Below, in pieces: positions 1 through 8,623 of a stretch of 64,000 bases of DNA (within the stretch, counting starts at the first letter, position 1; each line of letters begins with the position of its first letter). The notes under the pieces were generated by a model. It did no database searches and was not told where the DNA came from. It was given only the letters and a program-made list of their open reading frames with translations. Source of the DNA: G965230065 sp965230065 (GTDB lineage: Bacteria; Bacteroidota; Bacteroidia; Cytophagales; Cyclobacteriaceae). A program made the translations under genes and the position numbers. The stretch covers positions 3,906,001-3,970,000 of the forward strand of contig OZ245942.1 of assembly GCA_965230065.1 (NCBI GenBank), written 5' to 3'.

Positions 1-2
1 AA

Positions 3-116
3 GATATTCCGGAAGACCTGCTGGTATTGTTGAGAGACAAGCAAAGGTTCCCCGAAAATGGACGGACACTTCGCCCACCGCCACTCCTCATGGGTTCAGG
101 AAAATACCTGGATTAG
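3..116 (+). CDS. C-terminal end of an unidentified protein (partial)
   Basis: This is an open frame from the window edge to a TAG at 114-116, giving 37 residues that end in MGSGKYLD. The residue mix is protein-like, rich in Leu, Arg and Pro (it contains LRPPPLL), and the other two plus frames are interrupted or less plausible. The start lies outside the window, so neither family nor function can be given. About 100 bases separate it from the next gene on the same strand. Confidence 0.45.
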   Translation, partial: DIPEDLLVLLRDKQRFPENGRTLRPPPLLMGSGKYLD

Positions 117-218
117 TTAAAATATTATTTTAATCTCTGAAGGCAGGTACCTCTGTGTAAAATTGCACTTGGGTATCTGCCTGACATTTTTAATAACCAT
201 TGAAATAATACCTGGTTA

Positions 219-3074
219 ATGTGTATTGCACGAATTTCATGTGGCAGCAGTAAATCAGCTAATACCCTGAGCGTATTATTTTACTGCCTCTTCTGCCTGT
301 GTGTAAATAGCACTTATGCGCAGCATGGCACCACTGGGGCCGGGGCAGATCGTTTGTATCAAATGGCAGAAAAACATTTTTTTGCAAACCCGCCATCGTT
401 GGAGAGGTACGAGCGGGCTCTTTCGCAATATCGCAAGGCTTCGGAAATTTATCATACTTTAGAAGAACATGAACTGCAGGAAGCCAATTGCCATTTGCGC
501 ATGGGGGCTTTATTTCAAACTTTTGGCCGGTGGGACGAAGCCCTGGATGCTTACCGTGAGTCCATCACACTCAAAAAAAATATTCCCGGATTATCCGACT
601 CCCTTTTATTAGATGAATATGTGTACTCCGGGAATATCTTCTTCGTAAAAGAAGATTTTGATTCGGCTGCACATTATTACTATTTGGCAGAAGATATTTC
701 AGCAAAGTATGCAGTAGATAAAAAATGGCTCTACAACTCAATGGGTTTGTTACACTTTTCCACGGGTAATTACGACCAATCCATTAATTACTATACCAAA
801 ACGTTAGAAGTTTTAAATGAAGACGACCCTCACTACGAAAGTGATGTGGTGGCAGCACGGAATAACCTGGCTTTATCATACACCCGTTTGGGCAATCACG
901 AGAATGCGATCACACAATACGAAAGCATCCTTGATTATAAAGTAAATCAAAGGGTTCTGCATAAAGTTTATAACAACCTGGGGTGGACTTATTACAAAGC
1001 CGATCAGTACGAAAATGCTTTTAGTTTTCTTAACAAAGCCCTGACTAGTAATGAAATTTCTATTCGTGTAGACGCATTCAATAATTTAGGCGGGCTGTAC
1101 TTTGCCATGAAAAAGTATGATTCGGCTGCTTATTGTTTTAAACATTCTTTACTGCTTAATCAGCAGGAATTTGCCAATAAAAATGTGGATCTGTCCACCA
1201 CTTACCTGGGACTGGCCCGTATAGAAGAAGCCCAAGGTAACTTTGACCAATCGCTCCAGTATTTCCAGCGAGCGCTTGTGAGTGTGAGTTTTGATTTTGA
1301 TGAACAAGCCGTAACTGTAAACCCGGGCCTGCATCATCAGTTTATTTCCTTGCTTACCTTATTCGAGATATTGCAGGGAAAAGCCCATGCTTTTTTTGGT
1401 TATTATTTGGCGAGCCAGGAAGTAAAATATGCCAGGCTGGCACTCTCCACCTATCAGGTGGCTGCTGATGTGGCTAAGCAGTTACAAAAAAATTATGATA
1501 CGGATGATGCAAAGTTATTTTTCGTTCAGACGGTGTATCCTCTTTATGAAGAAGCTATTCAAACTGCTTTTCAGCTGTATGAAGTAACCCGGGAGGAAAA
1601 GTATAAGTTACTGGCTTTTGAATTTGCAGAGATCAGCAAGGCAGCCGTACTGACCGAAATGCTGAAAGAACTTGAAATTAAATCTATAGCCGGTGTGGAC
1701 CCACAGCTGTTGCAAGAAGAAAAAAACCTACGGCAGCAAATCACAAAATTACGTTTGTCAATGGCTGAGCAAGCTGATACTGCAAGGCTGGCTGCTGATG
1801 CACGAAAAGTGAATGATCTTGAAATCGCATTGTCGCGTACCATTCGTTCATTGCAGGATAACTCTGATTACTATGCGTTGAAATACCAGCAAGATTCTAT
1901 AGATATTCAGGAAATACAGGCGGTCATTGGGCAGGACGATGTGATATTAGAATATTTTTTAGGAGATACTACTATGTTTATTTTTCTGGTGTCTAAAAAT
2001 AAATTACAAGTGGAGCGCGCGCCACTTCCCGGGAATTTTTCTGCGCATCTGACGAGCGTGCAGGAAGCATTGTATCATCACCAAGAAGGACAATCATCTG
2101 ATGTATACGGTGTATTGGGCCAGCTTTATCAGGTTTTAATTGCACCGGTAGCGGCATCAATCGCAGGAAAGGAAAGGCTGATCGTGATCCCTGACGGGCA
2201 ATTGCATTACCTGCCATTTGAAATATTAACAAGGGGAAAATCTCATGATTATTTAATTAACGACCATTCTGTAACCTATACGTATTCAGCCACTTTGCTG
2301 GAAGAAGCCGTTGGGGAACGGGAAAAGGCCACTGGTAATACTATTCTGGCGATGGCGCCTTTTGTCGGTGATGGGGGCCCTACAACCCGCAACGGATTTG
2401 ACCCCCTGGGTGAATCGAAGGGTGAGGTAGAAAAAATAGGCGATCGTATTTACTTAAAAAATGATGCTACCAAAGAGGTTTTTATGAAGGTGGCTGGTTC
2501 TTATGGAATTATTCACCTGGCTACCCACGCCAAAGCGGATAATGAAAAACCTTTGAACTCCTTTATTGCTTTTTACCCTAGAGCTGATACCTCTGAGGCC
2601 GGAACCCGCCTTTATACGGATGAATTGTATAATTTGCGGCTGGATAGCACCCAACTGGTAGTATTGAGCGCTTGTGAAGCAGGAGGCGGTAAACTGGTAA
2701 AAGGGGAAGGGATTATCAGTTTAGCCAGGGCTTTTGCCTATGCCGGGTGCCCGAATATTGTAACTACTTTATGGCAGGCATCCGATCGGTCTACCGCTAT
2801 GATTGCGGCCAATATGTACAAATATTTGAAGAAAGGCTATGCCAAAGATGATGCACTACGGCTTGCCAAGTTGGATTACCTTGATGAAGACCCCCTTCAT
2901 CGTGATCCTTATTACTGGGCTAATTTCATCTTTATCGGCGATCCGGCACCCATTTATCCAAAGCGTCATTACTGGTGGTATGCAGGAGGTGTTGTCTTAA
3001 TATTAATTTTAGGCTATTTGGTTAAAGTTATCCGTTACAGGGTAAATAGCATTAAAAATGGAATAATGGAATAA
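219..3074 (+). CDS. Exported TPR-CHAT domain protein, putative cysteine peptidase
   Basis: The protein has 951 residues. A signal peptide (about 1-35, ending near TYAQ) is followed by many tetratricopeptide repeats (about 40-450), a coiled-coil stretch (about 480-560), a CHAT domain (about 600-910) and one C-terminal membrane helix (about 921-942) with a short basic tail. The CHAT His/Cys pair is intact: His770 in HLATHA and Cys819 in LSACEAGGG, followed by the usual KGEGIISLARAF motif. CHAT proteins are caspase-like peptidases, and the TPRs usually recognise partners or substrates. The inferred topology puts TPR and CHAT outside the cytoplasmic membrane. The gene converges on an ECF sigma/anti-sigma pair, making the anti-sigma a natural substrate candidate; that is inference. 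The extreme 3' end is part of an iterated GGAAT-word repeat that encodes the last residues NGIME. Confidence 0.88.
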   Translation: MCIARISCGSSKSANTLSVLFYCLFCLCVNSTYAQHGTTGAGADRLYQMAEKHFFANPPSLERYERALSQYRKASEIYHTLEEHELQEANCHLRMGALFQTFGRWDEALDAYRESITLKKNIPGLSDSLLLDEYVYSGNIFFVKEDFDSAAHYYYLAEDISAKYAVDKKWLYNSMGLLHFSTGNYDQSINYYTKTLEVLNEDDPHYESDVVAARNNLALSYTRLGNHENAITQYESILDYKVNQRVLHKVYNNLGWTYYKADQYENAFSFLNKALTSNEISIRVDAFNNLGGLYFAMKKYDSAAYCFKHSLLLNQQEFANKNVDLSTTYLGLARIEEAQGNFDQSLQYFQRALVSVSFDFDEQAVTVNPGLHHQFISLLTLFEILQGKAHAFFGYYLASQEVKYARLALSTYQVAADVAKQLQKNYDTDDAKLFFVQTVYPLYEEAIQTAFQLYEVTREEKYKLLAFEFAEISKAAVLTEMLKELEIKSIAGVDPQLLQEEKNLRQQITKLRLSMAEQADTARLAADARKVNDLEIALSRTIRSLQDNSDYYALKYQQDSIDIQEIQAVIGQDDVILEYFLGDTTMFIFLVSKNKLQVERAPLPGNFSAHLTSVQEALYHHQEGQSSDVYGVLGQLYQVLIAPVAASIAGKERLIVIPDGQLHYLPFEILTRGKSHDYLINDHSVTYTYSATLLEEAVGEREKATGNTILAMAPFVGDGGPTTRNGFDPLGESKGEVEKIGDRIYLKNDATKEVFMKVAGSYGIIHLATHAKADNEKPLNSFIAFYPRADTSEAGTRLYTDELYNLRLDSTQLVVLSACEAGGGKLVKGEGIISLARAFAYAGCPNIVTTLWQASDRSTAMIAANMYKYLKKGYAKDDALRLAKLDYLDEDPLHRDPYYWANFIFIGDPAPIYPKRHYWWYAGGVVLILILGYLVKVIRYRVNSIKNGIME

Positions 3075-3133
3075 TGAGAAAAGATCAGTTTACGTTCTTC
3101 CAACATTCCAGCATTCCAATATTCCCACATTCC
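3058..3133. repeat. Iterated GGAAT/ATTCC-word inverted repeat at a gene 3' end
   Basis: Plus-strand words of the form TGGAATAA occur at 3058-3076, inside the last codons of the CHAT gene. The opposite-sense words ATTCC recur five times at 3098-3133. Together they can fold as an imperfect long hairpin between two convergent genes. It may act as a bidirectional terminator, although no clean stem plus T-tract is seen. Confidence 0.55.
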
Positions 3134-3163
3134 CTGCGAAAGGTGGTATTCAAAATGAGTTCG

Positions 3164-3940
3164 CTACGCGTCTTTCCACTCCATCATTTTTAACTTCCAG
3201 AGATAGTAGGTATTTATCATCTCATGATATTTGTGGGCCTGATTATCGGCAATACTTTTCATTAGCTGATGCGCTTGTGAATAGTTGCCATTTTTCACTT
3301 GTGCCAAAGCCAGGTAATATTCAGCATCTTCCTGAAATTGTTTTACAGATTGGTTTTTGTTGGCTTCCAAAATTTGTTGGAAAGCAGTTATGGCTTCTGT
3401 ATTTTCAGATTGTTGCAGGAAAGCATTTCCTGCCAGGAAAGTGGCCTTCAGAGAGGGTGAAGACAATTGTTTGTAATTTTCTGTGTATTGGTGGTAGTTT
3501 TCCTGCTGATATAGCGAAATGGCTTTTTCCTCAAGATTACTTTCAGTATCATTTTGACCTGACCGGTAAGTTTCAGGGTGATAAACCATAGCCTTTTCAG
3601 CATACAAATCATCTCCTGTCAAAGAAGCGTACTGATAAGTTCCCAATACCAGGATGAGTAATAATATACTTGCGGCAATCCTGCTGGCATAAAACCCGAA
3701 AGAACGTGAAACCGGAGTGGTTGTGGCATTGCTTTCTTCCAGCATGCTTTTCCGGATAGATTTGATTTCCTCACGCATGGCATAGTTGCGGATCACCTCC
3801 TGTGAAATCTTCATATCTTCCACATCCTGTTTAAAACCAGGGGTGTCCACTACTTTTTGATCAAAAGTGTTTTTTTCGTTTTCTCCAAGCTCATTGCGCA
3901 GATAGCGGTCTATGAGTTCTATTTTTTCCATTTCATCCAT
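3164..3940 (-). CDS. Anti-sigma-factor-like membrane protein with external TPR region
   Basis: The protein has 258 residues if it starts at the ATG giving MDEMEKIELIDRYL. That start overlaps the stop of the upstream sigma gene by 8 bases, which is typical of translational coupling, so I prefer it to the more distal ATG at 3985. The N-terminus (about 1-85) resembles the cytosolic part of Bacteroidota anti-sigma proteins (IELIDRYLRNELGENE). A membrane helix lies at about 86-107, followed by an outer segment of about 150 residues with TPR-like helices (NTEAITAFQQILEANK). By position and architecture it probably holds the ECF sigma factor in check. No FecR or zinc-binding anti-sigma (ZAS) motif is seen, so the family is assigned by context. 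Confidence 0.7.
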   Translation of the reverse strand: MDEMEKIELIDRYLRNELGENEKNTFDQKVVDTPGFKQDVEDMKISQEVIRNYAMREEIKSIRKSMLEESNATTTPVSRSFGFYASRIAASILLLILVLGTYQYASLTGDDLYAEKAMVYHPETYRSGQNDTESNLEEKAISLYQQENYHQYTENYKQLSSPSLKATFLAGNAFLQQSENTEAITAFQQILEANKNQSVKQFQEDAEYYLALAQVKNGNYSQAHQLMKSIADNQAHKYHEMINTYYLWKLKMMEWKDA

Positions 3941-4544
3941 GTACCAATAAATTTTTAAATGATTGCTTAATATGCGAGTTGTCATCCAGCAACTCGTGTA
4001 ATTTCTTCATGCACTTATATTTCATATTTCGGGCTACCTGTTCACTTTCATAATTCATTTCCCGAAAAATATCGCGCATACTTTTCTCTTCGTAATAAAA
4101 AAGCACCAATATTTTCTTGCAATTCCCTCCTAATTTATCCAGGAAGGCAAGCACCTGTCTTCGGGCTTCATTTTCAGAAACTCCGGCTTGTACAGCTTTT
4201 GTTTCTTTTTCAGTGTTTTCATAGTATTCAGTTTCACGAAAAACAGCCCGGTTTCTTTTCTTCAACTCATTGAGCCATAAGTTTTTGCTGATGGCATATA
4301 TGAATGTTTTGATACTGCTGTCGCCTCTGAACCTTCCGGTGCGCACCAGGTCAATGAATACCACAATGGCTTCCTGAAAAAGGTCTTCGGCATCTTCAAT
4401 ATTTCCGTTATTAGTGCGAATAAAGTTGGCGATCATGTTGAAATATTTTTCGTACAGTTGTCTTACAAATACTTCCAGCTTTTCGCCTTTGTTGATTGCT
4501 TCTATTATTTCTTCATCAGAAGTACCATGAATAACTTTTGTCAT
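3933..4544 (-). CDS. ECF-type RNA polymerase sigma-70 family factor
   Basis: The protein has 203 residues. Region 2 (about 30-105) includes DAEDLFQEAIVVFIDLVRTG and TFIYAISKNLWLNELKKR. Region 4 (about 135-190) is a helix-turn-helix with KILVLFYYEEKSMRDIFREM. Regions 1 and 3 are absent, as in extracytoplasmic-function sigma factors. It directs RNA polymerase to a dedicated regulon. The stop overlaps the anti-sigma-like gene, so the two are co-expressed. The target promoters cannot be seen from this window, but an exported CHAT protein is the convergent neighbour. Confidence 0.9.
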   Translation of the reverse strand: MTKVIHGTSDEEIIEAINKGEKLEVFVRQLYEKYFNMIANFIRTNNGNIEDAEDLFQEAIVVFIDLVRTGRFRGDSSIKTFIYAISKNLWLNELKKRNRAVFRETEYYENTEKETKAVQAGVSENEARRQVLAFLDKLGGNCKKILVLFYYEEKSMRDIFREMNYESEQVARNMKYKCMKKLHELLDDNSHIKQSFKNLLVHG

Positions 4545-4636
4545 TCTATTAATTAGTATATGCTAGTGATTGATTTGTAACCAAATTACTAAAAAAAGGC
4601 TACACGTTTGCTTATCAGTACGAATATCTGCTTTTT

Positions 4637-5332
4637 TTACAGCGTATTGATTTTTTCCAGTAATTTCTTTCGGTAGGAACTACCTATTGGCAATATCTTT
4701 TTCGAAATTTGTAGGTTGGTAGCATCTATGTTAATAATCTTATCTATCCTGACTATGTATGAGCGGTGGATTCTGATAAATTCTGATGCAGACAGGGTAT
4801 CTTCCACCGATTTGAGTGTTGCATATACAACATACACTTTTTCTTCGGTTTTTACTTTTACATAGTCGCCATACGCCTCGATCCACAAAATATCCTGCAG
4901 GTTGAACCGGACAAGCAATGAATCAATTTTGAGATAGATGTCGTCACTTTTTTGAGGGGCAGGGGCAGTCTTTTGCTCAAGGTTGGCTTTGGCCCGCTGG
5001 GCGGCTTTCAAAAAACGGCTGTAGTTCTCTATGGGTTTCAGCAGGTAATCGGTAACCTCATACCGAAAAGCTTCCACAGCATATTTCTCCTTACTGCTGA
5101 TGAGTACAATTTGGGGCATGGTATCCAGAGTTTCAAGCAGCTCGAGTCCCGTCATGTCAGGCAATTCTACATCCAGGAAAATAAGTTCTATTTTCTCATT
5201 TCTTAAAAACTCAGCAGCCTCTAGCGTACTGTCAAAAAAACCCTTCAGGTTAAGAAAATCTGTTTTTTCTACCAGCGACTTCACAATTTTCAGCGTAAGC
5301 AGGTCATCGTCTACCACAATGCAGTCTATCAT
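4637..5332 (-). CDS. LytTR-family response regulator
   Basis: The protein has 231 residues. The receiver domain (about 1-120) has the acidic pocket VVDDD and phospho-acceptor Asp54 in LDVELPDM. A LytTR DNA-binding domain follows (about 130-231), with the characteristic ILWIEAYGDYVKVKTEEKVY and the ending FIRIHRSYIVRIDKI. It should bind DNA when phosphorylated. It lies 12 bases downstream of a hybrid kinase carrying a phosphotransfer domain, so phosphate probably passes kinase, REC, Hpt, then this protein. It is the last gene of the GTPase-phosphorelay cluster. Confidence 0.92.
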   Translation of the reverse strand: MIDCIVVDDDLLTLKIVKSLVEKTDFLNLKGFFDSTLEAAEFLRNEKIELIFLDVELPDMTGLELLETLDTMPQIVLISSKEKYAVEAFRYEVTDYLLKPIENYSRFLKAAQRAKANLEQKTAPAPQKSDDIYLKIDSLLVRFNLQDILWIEAYGDYVKVKTEEKVYVVYATLKSVEDTLSASEFIRIHRSYIVRIDKIINIDATNLQISKKILPIGSSYRKKLLEKINTL

Positions 5333-5344
5333 AGTAAAAGGGTT

Positions 5345-7240
5345 TTAAGTTCGCTGTAACTCGATTTTGAATGATTGAAGTTTCTGCACAACCCGCTGTG
5401 TGAACTCTTCTATTTGCAAAATATTGGACATGTAGGTTTCGCGATGTACGCCATTTTGTACGTTTTCTTCCAGTTGGCGGGCAAGGGCATGCAGTTTACT
5501 AACCCCCATGTACTGAAAGCCTGGTTTGGCCCTGTGTGCTGTACGGTATAATGCATCCCAGTTTTTCTTTGCAGCAAAACTTTTCATTTGCTGTATTTGC
5601 TCAGGCATGGTTCCGATAAATGTGTCAATCAGGTCAATCATGAGGGCTGTATTGTCGTCTGTGATATTTTTCAGGTAATTTAAATTAATACTTTCCTCCT
5701 CAATTTCTTTATCCAATATTCTTATTTTTTTTAATAATAGTGAAGGAACAACAGGTTTTTCTATCCATGCTTCTATTTTGAAAGAAGAGGGAGCCGCAGG
5801 AGTTGCGCCAGTGAGCAGTATAACAGGGATATCAATTTTTCTTTTTTGAAGAATATCTACTACTTCTATTCCTGTTTTGCGGGGCATTTGCCGATCAATC
5901 AGTAAAAGGTCAAAGGTGTGGGTAGATAATTTTTCCAGCACCTGCTTCCCATCACTTACTACTGTGCACTGAATGTTCCATTGTTGTAAGAGGGTTTTAA
6001 GTACTTTTTGGCTAATGGGGTCATCTTCTCCTACCAGGACTGTTTTGATATGGTTTAACTTTACAGGTTTTTCAGGCTTATCATGGCTTTTTCTTTGTTC
6101 ACCTTTTGTGAAAGTAAGATCAAAACTCACGGTGGTGCCCTGTTGCACCTGACTGCTAATGCTGATGTTTCCGTTTTGTAATTCAATAATTTTTTTAACA
6201 ATGCCCAAACCCAGTCCGGTGCCCCCATACAACTGATAAATATCCCGTTGGCCTTGCTCGTAGGGTGCAAATATCTTTTCAATATTTTCGGGAGATATCC
6301 CTATGCCAGTATCAGTTACCTTGAAAAGTATTGTTAACCTATCTCCGGATTTTTTTTGAAGTGTTGCCGATAAATTTATACAACCTTCATGTGTAAACTT
6401 TATGGCATTGCCCAGCAAATTATACAAAACCTGAGAAAGCCGTACCGGATCACCCGAAAGGGTAGCCGGAATATTTGCTGCTACACTGTAATATATTTTG
6501 ATTTGTTTCTGCTGGCTGGCATAGTAAAACGAATTGACTATATTTTTTATAATATCGGGGAGGTGAAAGGAAATGCTGCGAAAATCAAGCTTTCCGGCTT
6601 CCAGTTTAGAAATATCCAATATGTCATTCACTATGGAAGCAAGGTGATGAGCGGTAGCATGCAGGGCTTCTTTGTAGGCTTTATTGTCGGTGGTTTGTTC
6701 ATCAGAAATTAGCTCGGAGAGTCCGAGTATGCTGTTTAAAGGAGTGCGTATTTCGTGGCTTACCTGCGAAAAAAATGTGGTTTTTGCTGATTGTATCCTT
6801 TCAAGTTCTTCATTTTTGTAACGCAGCAATTGTTTTTCCAGGGCATCGGCTTTTTGCTGTATCCTCAAAAGCTCACCTTCAATGGCATTTTCATTTTTTT
6901 CCTGTTGTATAGGAATTAGCCCTGCATAGTGGTGGGTAAAATCGTAAATGATCCATAAGATATGGGCATCATATTTTTCGAATACAAAGTCGTAATACCC
7001 TTCATCTCCGGTAAGGTGCGCACGAATACAGGGGAATCTTAACTTTTCCTCTTTTGGCAGGTTTTGCAGCACATCCTGCATGCTTTCTAAAAAAGGAATG
7101 GTGGTGAATAACGAAGTAGAGCGGTTTTTTAATGAAATCAAGGTGTGGCATGAATCAACCCAATAGCCCTGCGGATTGAGCAGCACGAATTGTGATCTCT
7201 TTTGAAAATATTCGGTTTTTATTTGCTCCAGACTTTTCAT
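5345..7240 (-). CDS. Cytosolic hybrid histidine kinase, HisKA-HATPase-REC-Hpt
   Basis: The protein has 631 residues and no membrane helix. An N-terminal PAS-like segment (about 1-115) and a coiled coil (about 118-152) precede the HisKA domain with His162 in SHEIRTPLN. The HATPase follows, with N box NLLGNAIKFTHEG (near 274-286) and G boxes VTDTGIGI and GGTGLGLGI. The receiver (about 397-510) has Asp449 in LLIDRQMP, and the C-terminal Hpt domain has His569 in TAHRAKPG. All four phosphorelay residues are present. It has no obvious extracellular sensor. Only 3 bases separate it from the small GTPase gene, so the GTPase module is the best candidate for its input (inference). The LytTR regulator downstream is the likely output. 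Confidence 0.93.
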   Translation of the reverse strand: MKSLEQIKTEYFQKRSQFVLLNPQGYWVDSCHTLISLKNRSTSLFTTIPFLESMQDVLQNLPKEEKLRFPCIRAHLTGDEGYYDFVFEKYDAHILWIIYDFTHHYAGLIPIQQEKNENAIEGELLRIQQKADALEKQLLRYKNEELERIQSAKTTFFSQVSHEIRTPLNSILGLSELISDEQTTDNKAYKEALHATAHHLASIVNDILDISKLEAGKLDFRSISFHLPDIIKNIVNSFYYASQQKQIKIYYSVAANIPATLSGDPVRLSQVLYNLLGNAIKFTHEGCINLSATLQKKSGDRLTILFKVTDTGIGISPENIEKIFAPYEQGQRDIYQLYGGTGLGLGIVKKIIELQNGNISISSQVQQGTTVSFDLTFTKGEQRKSHDKPEKPVKLNHIKTVLVGEDDPISQKVLKTLLQQWNIQCTVVSDGKQVLEKLSTHTFDLLLIDRQMPRKTGIEVVDILQKRKIDIPVILLTGATPAAPSSFKIEAWIEKPVVPSLLLKKIRILDKEIEEESINLNYLKNITDDNTALMIDLIDTFIGTMPEQIQQMKSFAAKKNWDALYRTAHRAKPGFQYMGVSKLHALARQLEENVQNGVHRETYMSNILQIEEFTQRVVQKLQSFKIELQRT

Positions 7241-7243
7241 ATT

Positions 7244-7729
7244 TCATAGCATTTGCCTGGCTAAGTCAGTAAAAAGTTGTTCTACGTTTTCACCCGTTTT
7301 GGCACTACAATAAGCATATGGCACTAAAGGTAACTGTTGCTGGATACTAATGCTTTTCTTTTCGGTCAATAAGTCGTTTTTATTGCCTATTACCATCATC
7401 GGCACGGTGGGCAACACCTGGGAAAGGGCATTGATTTCATCGGCCAGCCGGGCATACGTTTCAGGGCGGGTAAGGTCAAACACGTAGATGATGCCATGCG
7501 CGCCCAACTTGTAAGACGCAGGCACTTTAGCCTGGCTAGACTCCCCGGCAATGTCCCATATCAGCATTGAAATTTCAGTATCATCTATGACAAGTGTTTT
7601 TTTCTCGATAGACACACCAATGGTAGCCTGGTATACATCAGAAAATATGTGGTGTACAAAACGCTTCACCAGTGAGGTTTTTCCAACTCCATAATGGCCA
7701 AGCAGAATAACTTTTTTACTCACTTTCAT
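7244..7729 (-). CDS. Small Ras/Rab-like GTPase
   Basis: The protein has 161 residues and is a bare G domain. It has G1 GHYGVGKTS (11-19), switch-I Thr36 in ATIG, G3 WDIAGES (58-64), G4 NKND (116-119) and G5 SAK (142-144). The residue after the G3 glycine, equivalent to Ras Gln61, is Glu63, so unassisted hydrolysis may be slow. There is no C-terminal cysteine for lipidation. The first bases overlap the end of the 280-residue gene by 14, and the stop is 3 bases from the hybrid kinase, so all three are almost certainly one transcript. Such stand-alone Ras-like proteins are molecular switches. It is not an MglA by obvious signature, and no MglB is present. Confidence 0.9.
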   Translation of the reverse strand: MKVSKKVILLGHYGVGKTSLVKRFVHHIFSDVYQATIGVSIEKKTLVIDDTEISMLIWDIAGESSQAKVPASYKLGAHGIIYVFDLTRPETYARLADEINALSQVLPTVPMMVIGNKNDLLTEKKSISIQQQLPLVPYAYCSAKTGENVEQLFTDLARQML

Positions 7730-8558
7730 GCCGGCTGTATTTAGAAAAGTGTTCTCTTAATGCAGCAGAAACTTGTGAGTGTGCATCAGGGGCATTCATA
7801 ATTATGGGAGAGGTAAGCACTTTTTCGGCAAAATCCAGTATGGTGTGGTCCAGTTCCTTTTTGGCAGAAGGGCTTACCACTCCGGAAACAACGGTTGCCA
7901 CGTAATAAGACCTGAAGTTTTTGATAATGATTTTATACGTTTCATAAGCAATAGTATCAAGCTCTTGCGACTCTGTAACAAAGGCATCTTTTACAAAAGC
8001 TTTGATGGCAGTGAGCATACCTGCTACCATATCGGTATCAATGCTTTTGGTTTGTGCATAACTGCCCAATAATATGCCTGAATTCTGTGCAATTACAAAC
8101 ACTTCTTCCACTTCAAACTGGGCAGCTTCTTTTAATACATGCTGGCTGTATTTTACACCTCCAAACCAAACTTTGAACTGGATGACCCATCCTTCCAGTG
8201 AAAACGCTTTTTCCAGTTGGCGGTCTATTTTTTCTGATAACAGCTCCAACTCCATCACCAGGTATTTCTGAATGAGTTTTCCCATGATGGGGTACAGGGC
8301 TTCTACCACTTCATCTTTGGCTTCCCTGATTTGTATGCGAATAGACTCGGTAATGGCAGGGCCAAACAATTCAGGAAAATTTTGGCGTAAATAGGTAAAT
8401 TTATCTTCTATGATAGGTTCTACCTTATTTGCCAGCGTTTCTTTTGAGTTGAATTCGGTATCCAGCTTTTCAACTTTTTGCTGAAGTGCTTCCTGTTTAA
8501 CTTCATCTTCCTCGAGCAATATTTTCCGTAATTCCTGAAATAGATTTTCTTTTTTCAT
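7716..8558 (-). CDS. Conserved protein of unknown function, companion of the small GTPase
   Basis: The protein has 280 residues with no signal peptide or membrane helix. An acidic coiled coil (about 1-40) leads into a helical part with EPIIEDKFTYLRQNFPE and PIMGKLIQKYL (about 45-120). An alpha/beta part follows (about 140-265), including EEVFVIAQNSGILLG. From memory this resembles the segment that precedes the OmpA domain in some cyanobacterial OmpA-family proteins encoded near Ras-like GTPases, but here the OmpA domain is missing. The GILLG segment could be a Roadblock/longin-type sensor (inference). Its end overlaps the GTPase start, suggesting the products act together, perhaps as regulator or effector. 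Confidence 0.75.
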   Translation of the reverse strand: MKKENLFQELRKILLEEDEVKQEALQQKVEKLDTEFNSKETLANKVEPIIEDKFTYLRQNFPELFGPAITESIRIQIREAKDEVVEALYPIMGKLIQKYLVMELELLSEKIDRQLEKAFSLEGWVIQFKVWFGGVKYSQHVLKEAAQFEVEEVFVIAQNSGILLGSYAQTKSIDTDMVAGMLTAIKAFVKDAFVTESQELDTIAYETYKIIIKNFRSYYVATVVSGVVSPSAKKELDHTILDFAEKVLTSPIIMNAPDAHSQVSAALREHFSKYSRHESE

Positions 8559-8623
8559 GCGTTAAGGGTTCGTCTTAGGCCAGGCCGCTTATAAAGTTAC
8601 AAAACAGCTTAATTGTATGCGCT

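Noticed and set aside
3098..3133. Possible CRISPR-like short repeats (ATTCC words)
   Set aside because: Spacing is only 8-10 bases, no unique spacers are present and no cas genes are nearby.
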